This document shows positions 15,694 through 24,910 of a stretch of DNA of 64,000 bases, one piece after another. Positions within the stretch are counted from its first letter, which is position 1. Every line of letters starts with the position of its first letter. The notes under the pieces were generated by a model, which searched no databases, was not told where the DNA came from, and saw only the letters and a list, made by a program, of their open reading frames with translations. Made by a program: the position numbers and the translations under genes. The stretch covers positions 72,758 to 136,757 of the forward strand of contig BTUU01000017.1 in NCBI GenBank assembly GCA_045863555.1. The letters are read 5' to 3'. This stretch comes from JACRLV01 sp045863555. Lineage in GTDB: Bacteria; Planctomycetota; Phycisphaerae; UBA1845; Fen-1342.

Positions 15694-18498
15694 ATGTTCC
15701 TGATGAGATGCTGTCTGATCGCGGCGCTGCTGCACCTCTGCTCGATCGCCCCGGCGGGCGAAAAGCTCTTTGCCTACCGCGAGACCACGCTCGAGAACGG
15801 TCTGCGCGTCGTGACGCTCGAGGATTTCTCCTGCCCGATCGTCGCCGTGCACCTGTGGTATCACGTAGGCTCGAAGGACGAAAACCCGGAGCGGCAGGGT
15901 TTCGCGCACATGTTCGAGCACATGATGTTCCGCGGAACCGACCGGCTCGGGCCGACCGACCATTTCGACCTGATCCGCAAGTCCGGCGGCGACTGCAACG
16001 CGTACACCGCCTTCGATCAGACCGTCTACGTCCAGACGCTGCCCGCGAATCAGCTTGAACTCGCACTCTGGCTCGAAGCCGAGCGGATGACCTTTCTGAA
16101 GATTGACCAGACCGCATTCGACACGGAGCGAAAGGTCGTCGAAGAAGAGCGGCGCCTCGGCCTGAACCGCCCGTACGGAACTGTGCCGGAGAAACTGCTC
16201 CCGCAGATGCTGAAAGTGCACCCCTATCGCTGGCTGCCGATCGGGAACATCGCCCACCTGCGGGCGGCGTCGGTGGGCGAGCTGCGCGACTTCTGGACGA
16301 AGTTCTACGTCCCGAACAACGCCACGCTCGTGATCGTCGGTGCGGTCAAGCACGAGGACGCGCAGAAACTGGTGCAGAAGTACTTCGGCTGGATTCCCCG
16401 GTACGACGCCCCGTCCCGCGTGACCGTGACCGAGCCGGCGATCGAGCAGCCCTTTCGCACGACGATCAAGGCCGAGAACGCCCCCGCCCCCATCGTCGCC
16501 GTCGCGTTTCGCACCGTGCCCGCGGGCCACGACGACCTGATCCCGCTCCAGATGCTTGGCTCCATCCTCGGCGGCGGCGAAAGCAGCCGCCTTTACCGGC
16601 GGCTGGTCGCGAACGAGCAGACCGCGATGGTGGCCGGCGCGGCCGCGTTCTCCCTGGAGCAGGATGGGCTGATCGGGGCGGGCGCTGTCCTGTCGCCGCT
16701 CGGAGGCGATCCGGAAAAGGTGCTCGCTGCGATCAACGAGGAGATCGAGCGGATTCGCAAGGAGCCGGTGACGGGCGACGAACTGCTGAAGGCCAGGAAC
16801 GAGATGCTCAACGGCCTCATCACGCAGAACCTGACTGTGGAGAGCAAGGCCCAGGCGCTCGGTGAAGCGGCGGTCGTTCAGGGCGATCTGTCGCGCGTCA
16901 ACCGGGAAATGGAACTGATTCGGAAGATCTCCGCCGACGACCTGCTGACGGTCGCGAACCGATATCTCGACCCGAACCGCTCCTACACGGTAACCGTCGA
17001 ACGGAATCTCCTCGGCACCCTGCTGGGAGGCAAGAAATCGGCGGAAGAATCCGCGCAGATCACGGCCACGCCCGAAACAGAGCCCCCGCCGCCCGGCCGA
17101 CAGGGCCTCGAGCGCCCGACGGGGTTCCCCACAACGGCGCCGGTCGCGGGTCCGATCGATTTCAAGGTCACACCCGAATTCGAGACCGAAACGCTGGAGA
17201 ACGGCCTCAAGATCATCGTCGTGCGGAACTCGGAGGTGCCGTACGTCACGGTGCAACTCGGCCTGCGGGCCGGGGCCTGGACGGAGTCGAAGCCGGGCGT
17301 CGCGTCGATGGCGATGAACCTGCTCACCAAGGGCACGCAGAATTACACCGATGAGAAACTCGCGACCGAACTGGACACGTACGCCATCTCGCTCGGCGCT
17401 TCGGCGAATCTGGACGCAAGCAACATCGTGCTCGGCTGTCTGACGGATCAACTCGAGCGCGGAATGACGCTGATGGCCGAAGTGGTGCGCCGGCCGACGT
17501 TCCCCGAGGAAGAATTCGAGAAGAGCCGAAAGCAGGTATTGACCCAGCTCACGATCTCCGCCGCTGAGCACGGCTACGTGGCGGATCGGGAGCTGCGACG
17601 GCGGCTCTACGGTGAGCATCCCTACGCGCGAACGGCCGTGGGCGAGCCCTCGGACGTCGAGGCGCTGGAGCCGGGCGACTTCGCGGCGTGGTACCGCCGG
17701 TTCATCCGCCCGGATTCGGGCACGCTCATTTTCGCCGGCGACATCGACAAGGCGACCGCCGTCGCGCTCGCAGGGAAGCACTTCGGCGACTGGAAGGCCG
17801 AGGGTGACGAGCCGCCGACGGTGCAGCTGCCGGAGATTCCCGAACCCGCCGGCACGCACATCTACCTCGTCGACAAGCCGGGCGTGCAGTGCCAGATCCG
17901 CGCTGCGCACATCGGCTTCACGCGCAGCGCGCCGGAGTACTACACCAGCCGCGTCGTCAGCAGCTATTTCGGCGGCGCCTTCAACAGCCGGCTGAATGAG
18001 ACGATCCGCGTGAAAAAAGGGCTGACATACGGGGCGAGCGGCGGGTGGAGCGCCAGCCGTTTCGCGGGCCAGTTCAGTATCCGGACATTCTCGAAGCTCG
18101 AAACCACCGCGCAGGCCGTCCAGGCCATCTTCGACGAACTGGGCCGCCTCAAGAGCGAGCCTCCAACCGACGAGGAACTGGGCGGCACCAAGAGCTACAT
18201 CCTCGGCAGTTTCGCGGGCGACCGCGAGACGCCGCAGGCGGTCGCCGGCGACCTGTGGATGCTGGAACTCGAGAAACTGCCGCGAGATTACTTCGAGAAG
18301 CTGCTGAAGACGGTTTCGGCCACGACCAGGGACCAGTGCGTGGAGCTGGCAAGCCTGGCTGTCCAGCCGGACAAGATGGTGGTGGTGGTGGTCGGTCCGG
18401 CCGCCCAGGTCAAGGCGGATCTGGAGAAAATCGCCCCGGTGACGGTCGTCACGCCGGGCGACCGCCCGGCGGACGAGGAGCCGGTCGAGGAGGAGTAG
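15694..18498 (+). CDS. Secreted M16 (insulinase-like) zinc metallopeptidase, two-domain
   Basis: A 934-residue protein with an N-terminal signal (MFLMRCCLIAALLHLCS). The first M16 unit (about 25-450) carries the inverted zinc motif HMFEH (H72, E75, H76) and the distal glutamate in VVEEERR. A Pro-rich linker (about 460-490) leads to a second M16 unit (about 495-930) with the same fold but no HxxEH (SMAMNLLTKGT), as expected for the inactive half of this clam-shell family. R/Y residues of the second half (NSRLNETIRVKKGLTYG) are conserved. It degrades peptides in the periplasm or outside the cell. ATG 15694 follows GGGTGAG; a GTG nine bases earlier is an alternative. Confidence 0.93.
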   Translation: MFLMRCCLIAALLHLCSIAPAGEKLFAYRETTLENGLRVVTLEDFSCPIVAVHLWYHVGSKDENPERQGFAHMFEHMMFRGTDRLGPTDHFDLIRKSGGDCNAYTAFDQTVYVQTLPANQLELALWLEAERMTFLKIDQTAFDTERKVVEEERRLGLNRPYGTVPEKLLPQMLKVHPYRWLPIGNIAHLRAASVGELRDFWTKFYVPNNATLVIVGAVKHEDAQKLVQKYFGWIPRYDAPSRVTVTEPAIEQPFRTTIKAENAPAPIVAVAFRTVPAGHDDLIPLQMLGSILGGGESSRLYRRLVANEQTAMVAGAAAFSLEQDGLIGAGAVLSPLGGDPEKVLAAINEEIERIRKEPVTGDELLKARNEMLNGLITQNLTVESKAQALGEAAVVQGDLSRVNREMELIRKISADDLLTVANRYLDPNRSYTVTVERNLLGTLLGGKKSAEESAQITATPETEPPPPGRQGLERPTGFPTTAPVAGPIDFKVTPEFETETLENGLKIIVVRNSEVPYVTVQLGLRAGAWTESKPGVASMAMNLLTKGTQNYTDEKLATELDTYAISLGASANLDASNIVLGCLTDQLERGMTLMAEVVRRPTFPEEEFEKSRKQVLTQLTISAAEHGYVADRELRRRLYGEHPYARTAVGEPSDVEALEPGDFAAWYRRFIRPDSGTLIFAGDIDKATAVALAGKHFGDWKAEGDEPPTVQLPEIPEPAGTHIYLVDKPGVQCQIRAAHIGFTRSAPEYYTSRVVSSYFGGAFNSRLNETIRVKKGLTYGASGGWSASRFAGQFSIRTFSKLETTAQAVQAIFDELGRLKSEPPTDEELGGTKSYILGSFAGDRETPQAVAGDLWMLELEKLPRDYFEKLLKTVSATTRDQCVELASLAVQPDKMVVVVVGPAAQVKADLEKIAPVTVVTPGDRPADEEPVEEE

Positions 18499-18611
18499 GC
18501 GACTGCCCCCCGGAGGGATGTATTTGGGCGCCGGGCGAGGTGTACCGGGCCTCTTGGCGCGGGCCGGGGAATGCCGATACTGATAGTGAGTCTCGAATTC
18601 GGGAGAGCAAA

Positions 18612-18968
18612 GTGGCTGCGGCCAAGCTGAACACATACGAGAAGCAGGCGATGTACAGCATTGTCTGCGCGTGCGTCGCGCTCGCGGCCGCCCTCGGGAC
18701 GCTCGCGCTGATCTACCTGAAGCTCGATAAGGAAGCGTGGACGGTCTACATGCCCCGAAATGGCAGGGCGTTTCCGGTGATGCTCGCCGGCGTCGCCGCC
18801 GCGTGCCTGCTGGGGACGATCGGGTTCTTCGTCGGGTTCTCGAGCGCCGGGCACTCGCGCAACAAGCGATCGAGGCTTTCCTGGCTCGGGTTTTTCCTCA
18901 GCGCCGCGGCGATCTCGATCGGGCTGTCGGCGTTCATCTTCTACTATTTCACGCGACTCGATTTCTGA
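18612..18968 (+). CDS. Small membrane protein, three helices
   Basis: A 118-residue protein with three predicted membrane spans: about residues 15-38 (SIVCACVALAAALGTLALIY), 55-80, and 92-113, with short basic loops (SRNKRSRLSW). I do not recognise a family. GTG 18612 is supported by GGGAGAG four bases upstream. It is followed by the histidine kinase gene on the same strand with a 129-base gap that contains a TATACT element, so the two are probably separate transcripts. Confidence 0.6.
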   Translation: MAAAKLNTYEKQAMYSIVCACVALAAALGTLALIYLKLDKEAWTVYMPRNGRAFPVMLAGVAAACLLGTIGFFVGFSSAGHSRNKRSRLSWLGFFLSAAAISIGLSAFIFYYFTRLDF

Positions 18969-19033
18969 CCGCCGCCGACCGGTCGTCGCCGATTGCCGCC
19001 GCGCTTCCGGGCGTGCTTCTCCTCCGCGCCGCC

Positions 19034-19039
19034 GTATAC
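19034..19039 (+). promoter_or_regulatory. Possible -10 element (TATACT) upstream of the sensor kinase gene
   Basis: TATACT in GTATACT lies 64 bases before the ATG at 19098. No matching -35 is seen at 17 bases. It repeats the 7-mer found upstream of secG and the PEP-CTERM gene. Confidence 0.25.
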
Positions 19040-19097
19040 TTCGATGTTCCGTGAGATCACGCATGTCACCGGCTGATCCGCGGCGCGAGGCCCGGGA

Positions 19098-20693
19098 ATG
19101 CGACTTATCCGCATTTCGCTTTCGGTCAAATACCGCATCCTCTTCGGCTGCGCGGTGCTGCTGATCGTCGGGGCGGCGCTCTACGTGCCGTGGAACCTGA
19201 TGGAGGCGCTCGTTCTCGAACAGCCCTTCCGCGAAGCACAGCGCATGGCGGATGAGCATTTCCGCCGCGTGCTGGGTTCGCCCGACCGGACCGGCGACGT
19301 GCACGGTCGCGACGTCGGGCTGCTCTCGCTCGACGACGCCCGGCCGCCGACCTTCATCCCGTTCACGCCGAAACTCGACGACGAAGACTCGATCGTCAAC
19401 CAGTTCGGCGATGACTTCCTCGCGACCGCCTTTCGCCGGTTTCTCCGCCAGCCGTCGCGCGAGTATTACTATGCCTCGCGGATTGAGCCGGACGGCCGAC
19501 ACTTCCGGTACGCCCACTCCGTGCGGGCCACGAAAAGCTGCATGACCTGTCACGACGAGGCCCGGAGCGCCCGCCGCGTCTTCCGCGAAAACGAGCTCGT
19601 CGGCATGATCGCCGTGGACGTGCCGACCCGGCAGCTTGAGGAGCAGTTGCTCGCCAACCGGCTGGCGATGTTCGCCGCCGGCGGTCTCGCGGGCATTCTG
19701 GCGATTCTCGTGTTCTACGTCATCGTGCAGAGGTTCATCCTCTCGCCGATCGAGGAGCTGCGCGAAGTGGCGCTGCGCGTGACCGAAGGCGATCTGACCG
19801 TGCGCTCGGCCGTCGACACCGGCGACGAATTCCAGCAGCTCTCCGACACGCTGAACACCATGCTCGAACGGCTCCGGGCTTCGCAGGACGAACTCCGAAA
19901 AGCCAACAAGCTCCTCGACGTCAAGCTCGGCGAAATGGCCGAGACGAATGTCTCGCTCTACGAAGCCAACCGCGTGAAGGGCGAGTTTCTCGCCAACGTC
20001 ACCCACGAGCTTCGCACGCCGCTCACCAGCATCATCGGATTCGCCGAGCTCCTCCGCGACGCCCCGCCGACGGCCGACGGCGCCAAGACCAACCGCTACA
20101 TCGAGAACATCCTGATCTCCGGCCGCATTCTGCTGGAGATCATCAACGACCTGCTCGACCTGGCGAAGATCGAGGCCGGCAAGGTCGAGTTGAAGCTGGT
20201 GACGGTGCGCGTCGACGAGGCCTGTTCGGCGCTGCTTGACTTCATGCGGCCCCTCGCCGACAAGAAAAACCTGACGCTCACGTTCGAGGCCGACGAGAAT
20301 CTGCCCATTCTGATCACCGATCGCGGCCGGCTGCGGCAGATCCTTTTCAACCTCCTCTCCAACGCGATCAAGTTCACGCCGGAGGGCGGCCGCGTCATGG
20401 TCTTTGCCCGCCGCGAAGCCGAATTCGTCCGCCTCAGCGTCCAAGACACCGGGCCCGGCATCGATCCGGAGCACCAGGCGATGATCTTCGACAAATTCCG
20501 CCAGATCGACGCATCGACCACGCGCGAACACGCCGGCACCGGCCTGGGCCTTGCGATCTCAAAGGAACTGACCAGTCTGCTGGGCGGGCAGATCGGCGTC
20601 GTGAGCGAACCGGGCAAGGGGGCGACTTTCTGGGTGCTCCTGCCCCACGCCGCGCCGGACCCTGCGCCGCGGCCTCTGCCGTCGCTGGTTTGA
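19098..20693 (+). CDS. Sensor histidine kinase with periplasmic c-type haem motif
   Basis: A 531-residue membrane kinase. Helix 1 is at about residues 12-34. The periplasmic part (35-188) ends in a c-haem motif CMTCH (C148, C151, H152) in a setting (YYYASRIEPDG, FRYAHSVRATKSC) like the Tll0287/DUF3365 haem-sensor domain. Helix 2 is at about 190-212, then HAMP (210-262, SPIEELREVALRVTEGDL) and a coiled coil. HisKA has NVTHELRTPLTS with H303, and the ATPase domain has N box NLLSNAIKFTPE, DTGPGID and GTGLGLAI near 479. The haem suggests redox, NO, CO or oxygen sensing. No response regulator is adjacent, so the partner is elsewhere. Confidence 0.92.
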   Translation: MRLIRISLSVKYRILFGCAVLLIVGAALYVPWNLMEALVLEQPFREAQRMADEHFRRVLGSPDRTGDVHGRDVGLLSLDDARPPTFIPFTPKLDDEDSIVNQFGDDFLATAFRRFLRQPSREYYYASRIEPDGRHFRYAHSVRATKSCMTCHDEARSARRVFRENELVGMIAVDVPTRQLEEQLLANRLAMFAAGGLAGILAILVFYVIVQRFILSPIEELREVALRVTEGDLTVRSAVDTGDEFQQLSDTLNTMLERLRASQDELRKANKLLDVKLGEMAETNVSLYEANRVKGEFLANVTHELRTPLTSIIGFAELLRDAPPTADGAKTNRYIENILISGRILLEIINDLLDLAKIEAGKVELKLVTVRVDEACSALLDFMRPLADKKNLTLTFEADENLPILITDRGRLRQILFNLLSNAIKFTPEGGRVMVFARREAEFVRLSVQDTGPGIDPEHQAMIFDKFRQIDASTTREHAGTGLGLAISKELTSLLGGQIGVVSEPGKGATFWVLLPHAAPDPAPRPLPSLV

Positions 20694-20753
20694 CGCCCCG
20701 GCATCCATCGGCCGGCCCTTGCTACGTGCGCGGCGGCGCGGGATAAGTTTGGA

Positions 20754-23309
20754 ATGAACGAAGGCACTTCCGACCCGGCCGCAACCACGGGCCCGAACTC
20801 GACGCGACGGTATCGAATCGCCGGCGCGGCATTCTTGCTGTTGCTCGTGGGTTGGGTCGGATCGCCCGGCCTGGGCTCGACGTGGCTTCAGGGCGACGAG
20901 CGGATCTTCATCGTCAACAACCCGGAAGTGACCGGCGCCGACGGAAAGGCGACGCTGCCCGCCCGGGTCGCCCGTCTCTTTACGCACGCCCACGAAGACC
21001 TCTATCAGCCCGTGCCGCTGGCGACGTACGCGATCCAGTGGGAACTCGGCGGCGGCGAGGCGTCGGTCTGGTCGATCCGCCTCGTCGACGTGCTGCTCCA
21101 CGCGGCCAACGCGCTGCTCCTCTGGGCGGTCGCGGCCCTGCTCCTCCAGACGATCCTGGGGCTCGCGGGCGGGACGGCGACGCTGCTGGGCTTCGGCATT
21201 GCCTTGATCTGGGCGGTGCATCCCGCGCTCGCACCGGCCTACGCCGCGGATATGGGGCGGACACACCTGCTGTCGTTCGGTTTCGCGCTGGCATCCATTC
21301 TGCTTCACCGTCGCGCCCTGGAATCGAAGCACCTCGCGGCGACGATCGGCATGTTCGCGTGCGTCGCGCTGGCGATGATGAGCAAGGTCATTCCGGCGTG
21401 GTTCCTCGTCGTGTTCGCGCTGGAAGCGGCGTGGCGCGGCAGTGGACCGGCCCTGCGCTCCCCGCGCGTGTATGCGACGCTCGTCCTCTGTGCGCTGTTC
21501 GCGTGGATCAACATCTCCAGCACCCGCGCCGCCGGACTCCTCGAGGACACCGGCGTCGGCCTCTTCGGTGATCCGGTCTCGCGCAGCCTCGTCGCGCTCG
21601 CCATCTACTGCGAGCATGCCTTCGCTCCGATCCGGCTCTCGACGTGGTACCCGCCCGATATCGACACCGGCTGGGGATACTGGCGGACGTGGCTGGGTCT
21701 CGTCGCGGCTGTCGTCATCCTCGGCGCGATCGTCGCCTGCGCCCGCGGCCGGATGAGCCGGATCACGTCTGTGGGACTCGCCTGGTTCGCCGTGACGCTG
21801 CTGCCGGTACTCGGCGTGGTCGGCGCGCGGGCCGCGGCGGCGCAGGATCGATACCTCTACCTGCCGCTGGCCGGGCTGCTCATCGGCGTGATCGGCGGGC
21901 TCGCTGTGCTGGCCGAGCGGCGGCGCGCGGCGGCGAGCGTGGCGCGGTCGCTGGTGGGGATCCTCGCGCTGGTCGCCGCGCTGCTCGCGTTCGAGAGCTT
22001 CTTCAACGTGCTCGACGCCCGCGACATGCTGGCGCGGGCCGAGCGGGCGCTGGCGCGCGATGCGAACGATCCGCGGCTCCGCGAGTTCGTCGCCATGGCC
22101 CACTCGCACGCCCGCGACTACCCGGAGGCTCGGCCGGCGGACTGGAGCCCTGCGGACGCGGAGCAGCGTTTCTTGGCGAAGCTGCACGAGGCAGCCGCTG
22201 CGATCGACGCGGGCAGTGCCTATTTCGCCGGTTCGGAAGATCAGGCCGCGGCCCGGCGGCGACTGTCGTGGCAGTACTTCAAGAACCGCATGTTCCGCGA
22301 ATCGCTGGATCAGGCGCGGGCGGCCGAGACGCTGAGCCCGCACGCACCGATGACGCTGTACCGGCTGGCGCAGACGTACCAGGCGATCGGCGACTGGCGG
22401 AGCGAGTTGCAGGCCCTGCTCCAGCTCGAACGAAACCTGCCGGAAGACCCGCAGTTCCGGGCGGACGTGCTGACGGAACTGGGCTCATCGCTGCTGATGG
22501 TCTTCGATCAGCCGGCGGCGGCGCTCGAACGGCTGCGGCGGGCGATGGCGACGGGCCGGGGGCGGGCGCTGACGCGCGTCCGGCTGGCGCGGGCGGAGGT
22601 GCTGGCGGGGCAGGGCGTGCGCGGGTTTGAGATCGCGCAGGGCGTGCTGCTCGAAAACCCGGAGAACTTCGACGCGGCGACGGTGATCGCGCTGTATCAC
22701 GCACGGAGCGAGCACTGGGACGAAGCAGATCGCGTCTGCCGCATCCTGCTGTCGCGCGAGCCGACGAACTATGAGATCCTGCGCATCTTCAGCGAGGTGT
22801 GCATGCAGCGGGGCGCGATGGAAGACGCGATGGTCGCGTGGCGCGACGCGGTGCGGCTCGATCCGGAGACGGTCGGGTACCGCTCGTTCTTCGTCTGGTC
22901 GGCGGCGTGTGCGGATGCGGCGGAGACGGAGCAGTGGATCGCGGAACTGCTGGAGAAGAATCCCGGCGACCGGTTCGCGATGCTGGCACGGATGATGCTG
23001 TCGCTGAAGGCGGGTCGCGTCGACGAGGCGGTGGACTGGGTGCGCAAGGCGGCCGAGGGGCCGGCGCTGGTGAAGGCGAATGAGCTGGCGCGGGCGGAAC
23101 GGACGCTGTTCGGCATGCAGAAACGGGACGAGCGCGGGCCGGAGGCGGATGTCGTGCGGGCGGCGCTGCTGATGGCGATGCAACGCGGCGAGGAGGCGCG
23201 GGCGCTGGTCGACGCGTTTGTTCGAGACAACGCGGAGTCACCGTGGGTCGCGCTCGCGAGGTCGATCGCGGCAAGCCCCGCGAGTTCGCAGGCGGCAACG
23301 GATCGATAG
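20754..23309 (+). CDS. Polytopic TMTC-like glycosyltransferase/TPR protein
   Basis: An 851-residue protein with two halves. Residues 1-430 contain 10 or more membrane helices. The first periplasmic loop has GDERIFIVNNPEVTG and YQPVPLATYAIQWELGG, followed by RLVDVLLHAANALLLW. These resemble the acidic and aromatic motifs of GT-C enzymes of the TMTC group. Residues 450-840 are TPR-like helical repeats (SLDQARAAETLSPHAPMTLYR, ALERLRRAMATG, DAMVAWRDAVRLDPETVG). The TMTC resemblance suggests O-mannosylation of exported proteins, but no catalytic residue has been proven here. The ATG is 60 bases after the kinase stop. Confidence 0.72.
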   Translation: MNEGTSDPAATTGPNSTRRYRIAGAAFLLLLVGWVGSPGLGSTWLQGDERIFIVNNPEVTGADGKATLPARVARLFTHAHEDLYQPVPLATYAIQWELGGGEASVWSIRLVDVLLHAANALLLWAVAALLLQTILGLAGGTATLLGFGIALIWAVHPALAPAYAADMGRTHLLSFGFALASILLHRRALESKHLAATIGMFACVALAMMSKVIPAWFLVVFALEAAWRGSGPALRSPRVYATLVLCALFAWINISSTRAAGLLEDTGVGLFGDPVSRSLVALAIYCEHAFAPIRLSTWYPPDIDTGWGYWRTWLGLVAAVVILGAIVACARGRMSRITSVGLAWFAVTLLPVLGVVGARAAAAQDRYLYLPLAGLLIGVIGGLAVLAERRRAAASVARSLVGILALVAALLAFESFFNVLDARDMLARAERALARDANDPRLREFVAMAHSHARDYPEARPADWSPADAEQRFLAKLHEAAAAIDAGSAYFAGSEDQAAARRRLSWQYFKNRMFRESLDQARAAETLSPHAPMTLYRLAQTYQAIGDWRSELQALLQLERNLPEDPQFRADVLTELGSSLLMVFDQPAAALERLRRAMATGRGRALTRVRLARAEVLAGQGVRGFEIAQGVLLENPENFDAATVIALYHARSEHWDEADRVCRILLSREPTNYEILRIFSEVCMQRGAMEDAMVAWRDAVRLDPETVGYRSFFVWSAACADAAETEQWIAELLEKNPGDRFAMLARMMLSLKAGRVDEAVDWVRKAAEGPALVKANELARAERTLFGMQKRDERGPEADVVRAALLMAMQRGEEARALVDAFVRDNAESPWVALARSIAASPASSQAATDR

Positions 23310-23396
23310 CAGGCGCGGCGAATTCCGCGAATCGACGCCGCTCTTCGCGCTCCGCTCTCCGCACTTCACTCTTCAGTTTTCGCGCTTCGGTCCTGT

Positions 23397-24347
23397 TTAC
23401 GCCGGCTCCATGTTTCCACGGGGGTGCAGCAGGCGCTGGAACCAGGAGCGGAGGGCGTGGTCGTCGGTCGCGACCGCGGTGAACTTCTCGATGGATTGCT
23501 GAATCGCCGTGCGGTCGATTTTCGCCGCGCCGGCCAGCTTCTCGAAGCGGGCGAGCGTCATGGCGCCCCACGCGATGGGCAGGCCGCAGAAGGAGCGGAG
23601 TTGCCACGCCGTCGCGGGCAGGGCGAGCACGAACTCGGCCCCCTTTTCCAGGCTCTTGCGGGCCTCGACCAGCACCGTCCGGTAGATCTCCCCCGCCGAG
23701 ACGCGGCCGTCGTCCGCCGTCGGCAGGTAGCGCCGGCCGTGCTTCGAGTCCTTCATCGCGTCCTTGAGGATGTTCACGAGCTGGAGGCCGATGCCGAGCT
23801 CGACGGCGACGTTCCGCAGCCGCAGCAGCGCCGGGGCCTTCAGGTGGTCGGCCATCATCTCGCAGAGCATCTCGCCGACGACGCCCGCGACGTAATAACA
23901 GTACTCGCGCAGCTCGGCCGAATCGCGCACGGCCGGGTAGGGCTGTGCCCGCTGCTCGCTGCGATCGAGCATGTCCAGCACGCCGCCGATCATCTTCCGG
24001 GCGCACGTTTTCGCCGCGGCCGCGTCGGCGGGCGGGAGGGCGTTGATGCGCCGCAGGACTTCCGCCGTGTCGTGCATCAGGGCCCGCTCGGCCGCCAGTT
24101 CGCCCAGGGGGCGGAGGGTGGCCTCGTCGAGCGGCTCGTCGGCTCCGGCGAGGACGCGGTCGAAGTGTCGGAGGCAGGGCCGGCGGCGGCCGTCGTCGAG
24201 CTGCGGGGCGTCCTCGAGGGTGTCGACGATGCGCATGAGGAGGTAGGCCAGGCCGACGGCCTCGTCGAGGCCGCGGGGCAGCATGGGGATGACGATCGCG
24301 TAGGTCCGCGAGACGCCTTTCAGGTGTTGGGTGATAAAAGTGTCCAT
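23397..24347 (-). CDS. Squalene/phytoene synthase family protein
   Basis: A 316-residue prenyltransferase. The two diphosphate-binding acidic motifs are present: VDTLED (the DxxED type) near residue 43 and NILKDAMKD (NxxKDxxxD) near 200, followed by the basic GRRYLP. These enzymes couple two prenyl diphosphates head to head to give squalene or phytoene. The start MDTFITQHLKGVSRTYAI fits the family. Without hpnC/D/E or carotenoid genes nearby the product cannot be named; squalene is the best guess because the DTLED and KDAMKD spacing looks like eukaryote-type squalene synthase. The Shine-Dalgarno is weak. Confidence 0.88.
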   Translation of the reverse strand: MDTFITQHLKGVSRTYAIVIPMLPRGLDEAVGLAYLLMRIVDTLEDAPQLDDGRRRPCLRHFDRVLAGADEPLDEATLRPLGELAAERALMHDTAEVLRRINALPPADAAAAKTCARKMIGGVLDMLDRSEQRAQPYPAVRDSAELREYCYYVAGVVGEMLCEMMADHLKAPALLRLRNVAVELGIGLQLVNILKDAMKDSKHGRRYLPTADDGRVSAGEIYRTVLVEARKSLEKGAEFVLALPATAWQLRSFCGLPIAWGAMTLARFEKLAGAAKIDRTAIQQSIEKFTAVATDDHALRSWFQRLLHPRGNMEPA

Positions 24348-24413
24348 CGGGTCGGCGAGCACTGTAGCGGAAGCGGGCGGGGACCGGAATACGTCGCACG
24401 TCTCGTGAACAGC

Positions 24414-24637
24414 GTTCGGGTTTCGGCCCGAAACCGCGTTTCCAGCGAATGCGCCCAAGGCGCCCAAACTTCTTTCTCTGTGTGTGCTGGGTTGGGTATC
24501 TAATTTATCAGGACGTTGAACGGGGGTTCGGGTTGGGCGGAACCGCGTTTGGAGCGAACTGGCCGAAGGTTGCCAAACTTTTTTCTGCGTGTGTGCCGGG
24601 TTGGCAATGTTGGTTATCAGACGTTTCCGCGGATCGC
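24414..24637. repeat. Imperfect tandem repeat, two copies of about 112 bp
   Basis: Copy A begins at 24414 and copy B at 24526; both start GTTCGGG. Shared blocks in the same order are ACCGCGTTT, AGCGAA, GCCAAACTT/GCCCAAACTT, a T/C-rich run, GTGTGTG, GGGTTGG, and TTATCAG before ACGTT. The copies are diverged by substitutions and small indels, so the duplication is not recent. No protein sense is conserved. Confidence 0.7.
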
Positions 24638-24676
24638 GGGGGTGGGATGGTGGGAACGTGGGAAGGTGGGAAGGGA
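24636..24676 (+). repeat. G-run tract with quadruplex potential
   Basis: Six runs of three or more G are separated by loops of 1-5 bases (GGGGG, GGG, GGG, GGG, GGG, GGG) in a purine-rich stretch on the plus strand directly after the 112-bp repeat. This satisfies the usual G-quadruplex pattern. Confidence 0.6.
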
Positions 24677-24880
24677 AGAAGGCAAAGGGCGGCCGTGGCC
24701 CAGAGGGGGCGAGGGCAGCGGCGGTGCGTGGGGTGGGCGGCATTTGTAGCAATTCTAGGGGCGCTGCGGAGCGGCGGGCGGGGTTGGGGGCGGAGTTGCG
24801 GTACGCGGGTGGGAATTGGCGGATTCTGATGCGAATGGGGTCACTCGGCATGCGGCCGGCAGAGGTTCGAAGAGAACGTC

Positions 24881-24910
24881 CGCAGATAGACACAGATTTT
24901 CGCAGATGAA
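24881..24910. repeat. Three 10-bp units of the CGCAGAT/CACAGAT type
   Basis: CGCAGATAGA, CACAGATTTT and CGCAGATGAA follow one another exactly with a 10-bp period. It resembles short intergenic repeats with the core CAGAT seen in some bacterial genomes, and has no coding sense. Confidence 0.65.

Noticed and set aside
17100..17130. Frameshift or second active site in the M16 protein
   Set aside because: The linker is in frame and the second domain normally lacks the HxxEH motif in this family.
15367..18636. Open reading of over 1000 codons on the minus strand across the M16 peptidase gene
   Set aside because: It mirrors the M16 gene on the other strand and is rich in Arg/Ala/Leu without any motif.
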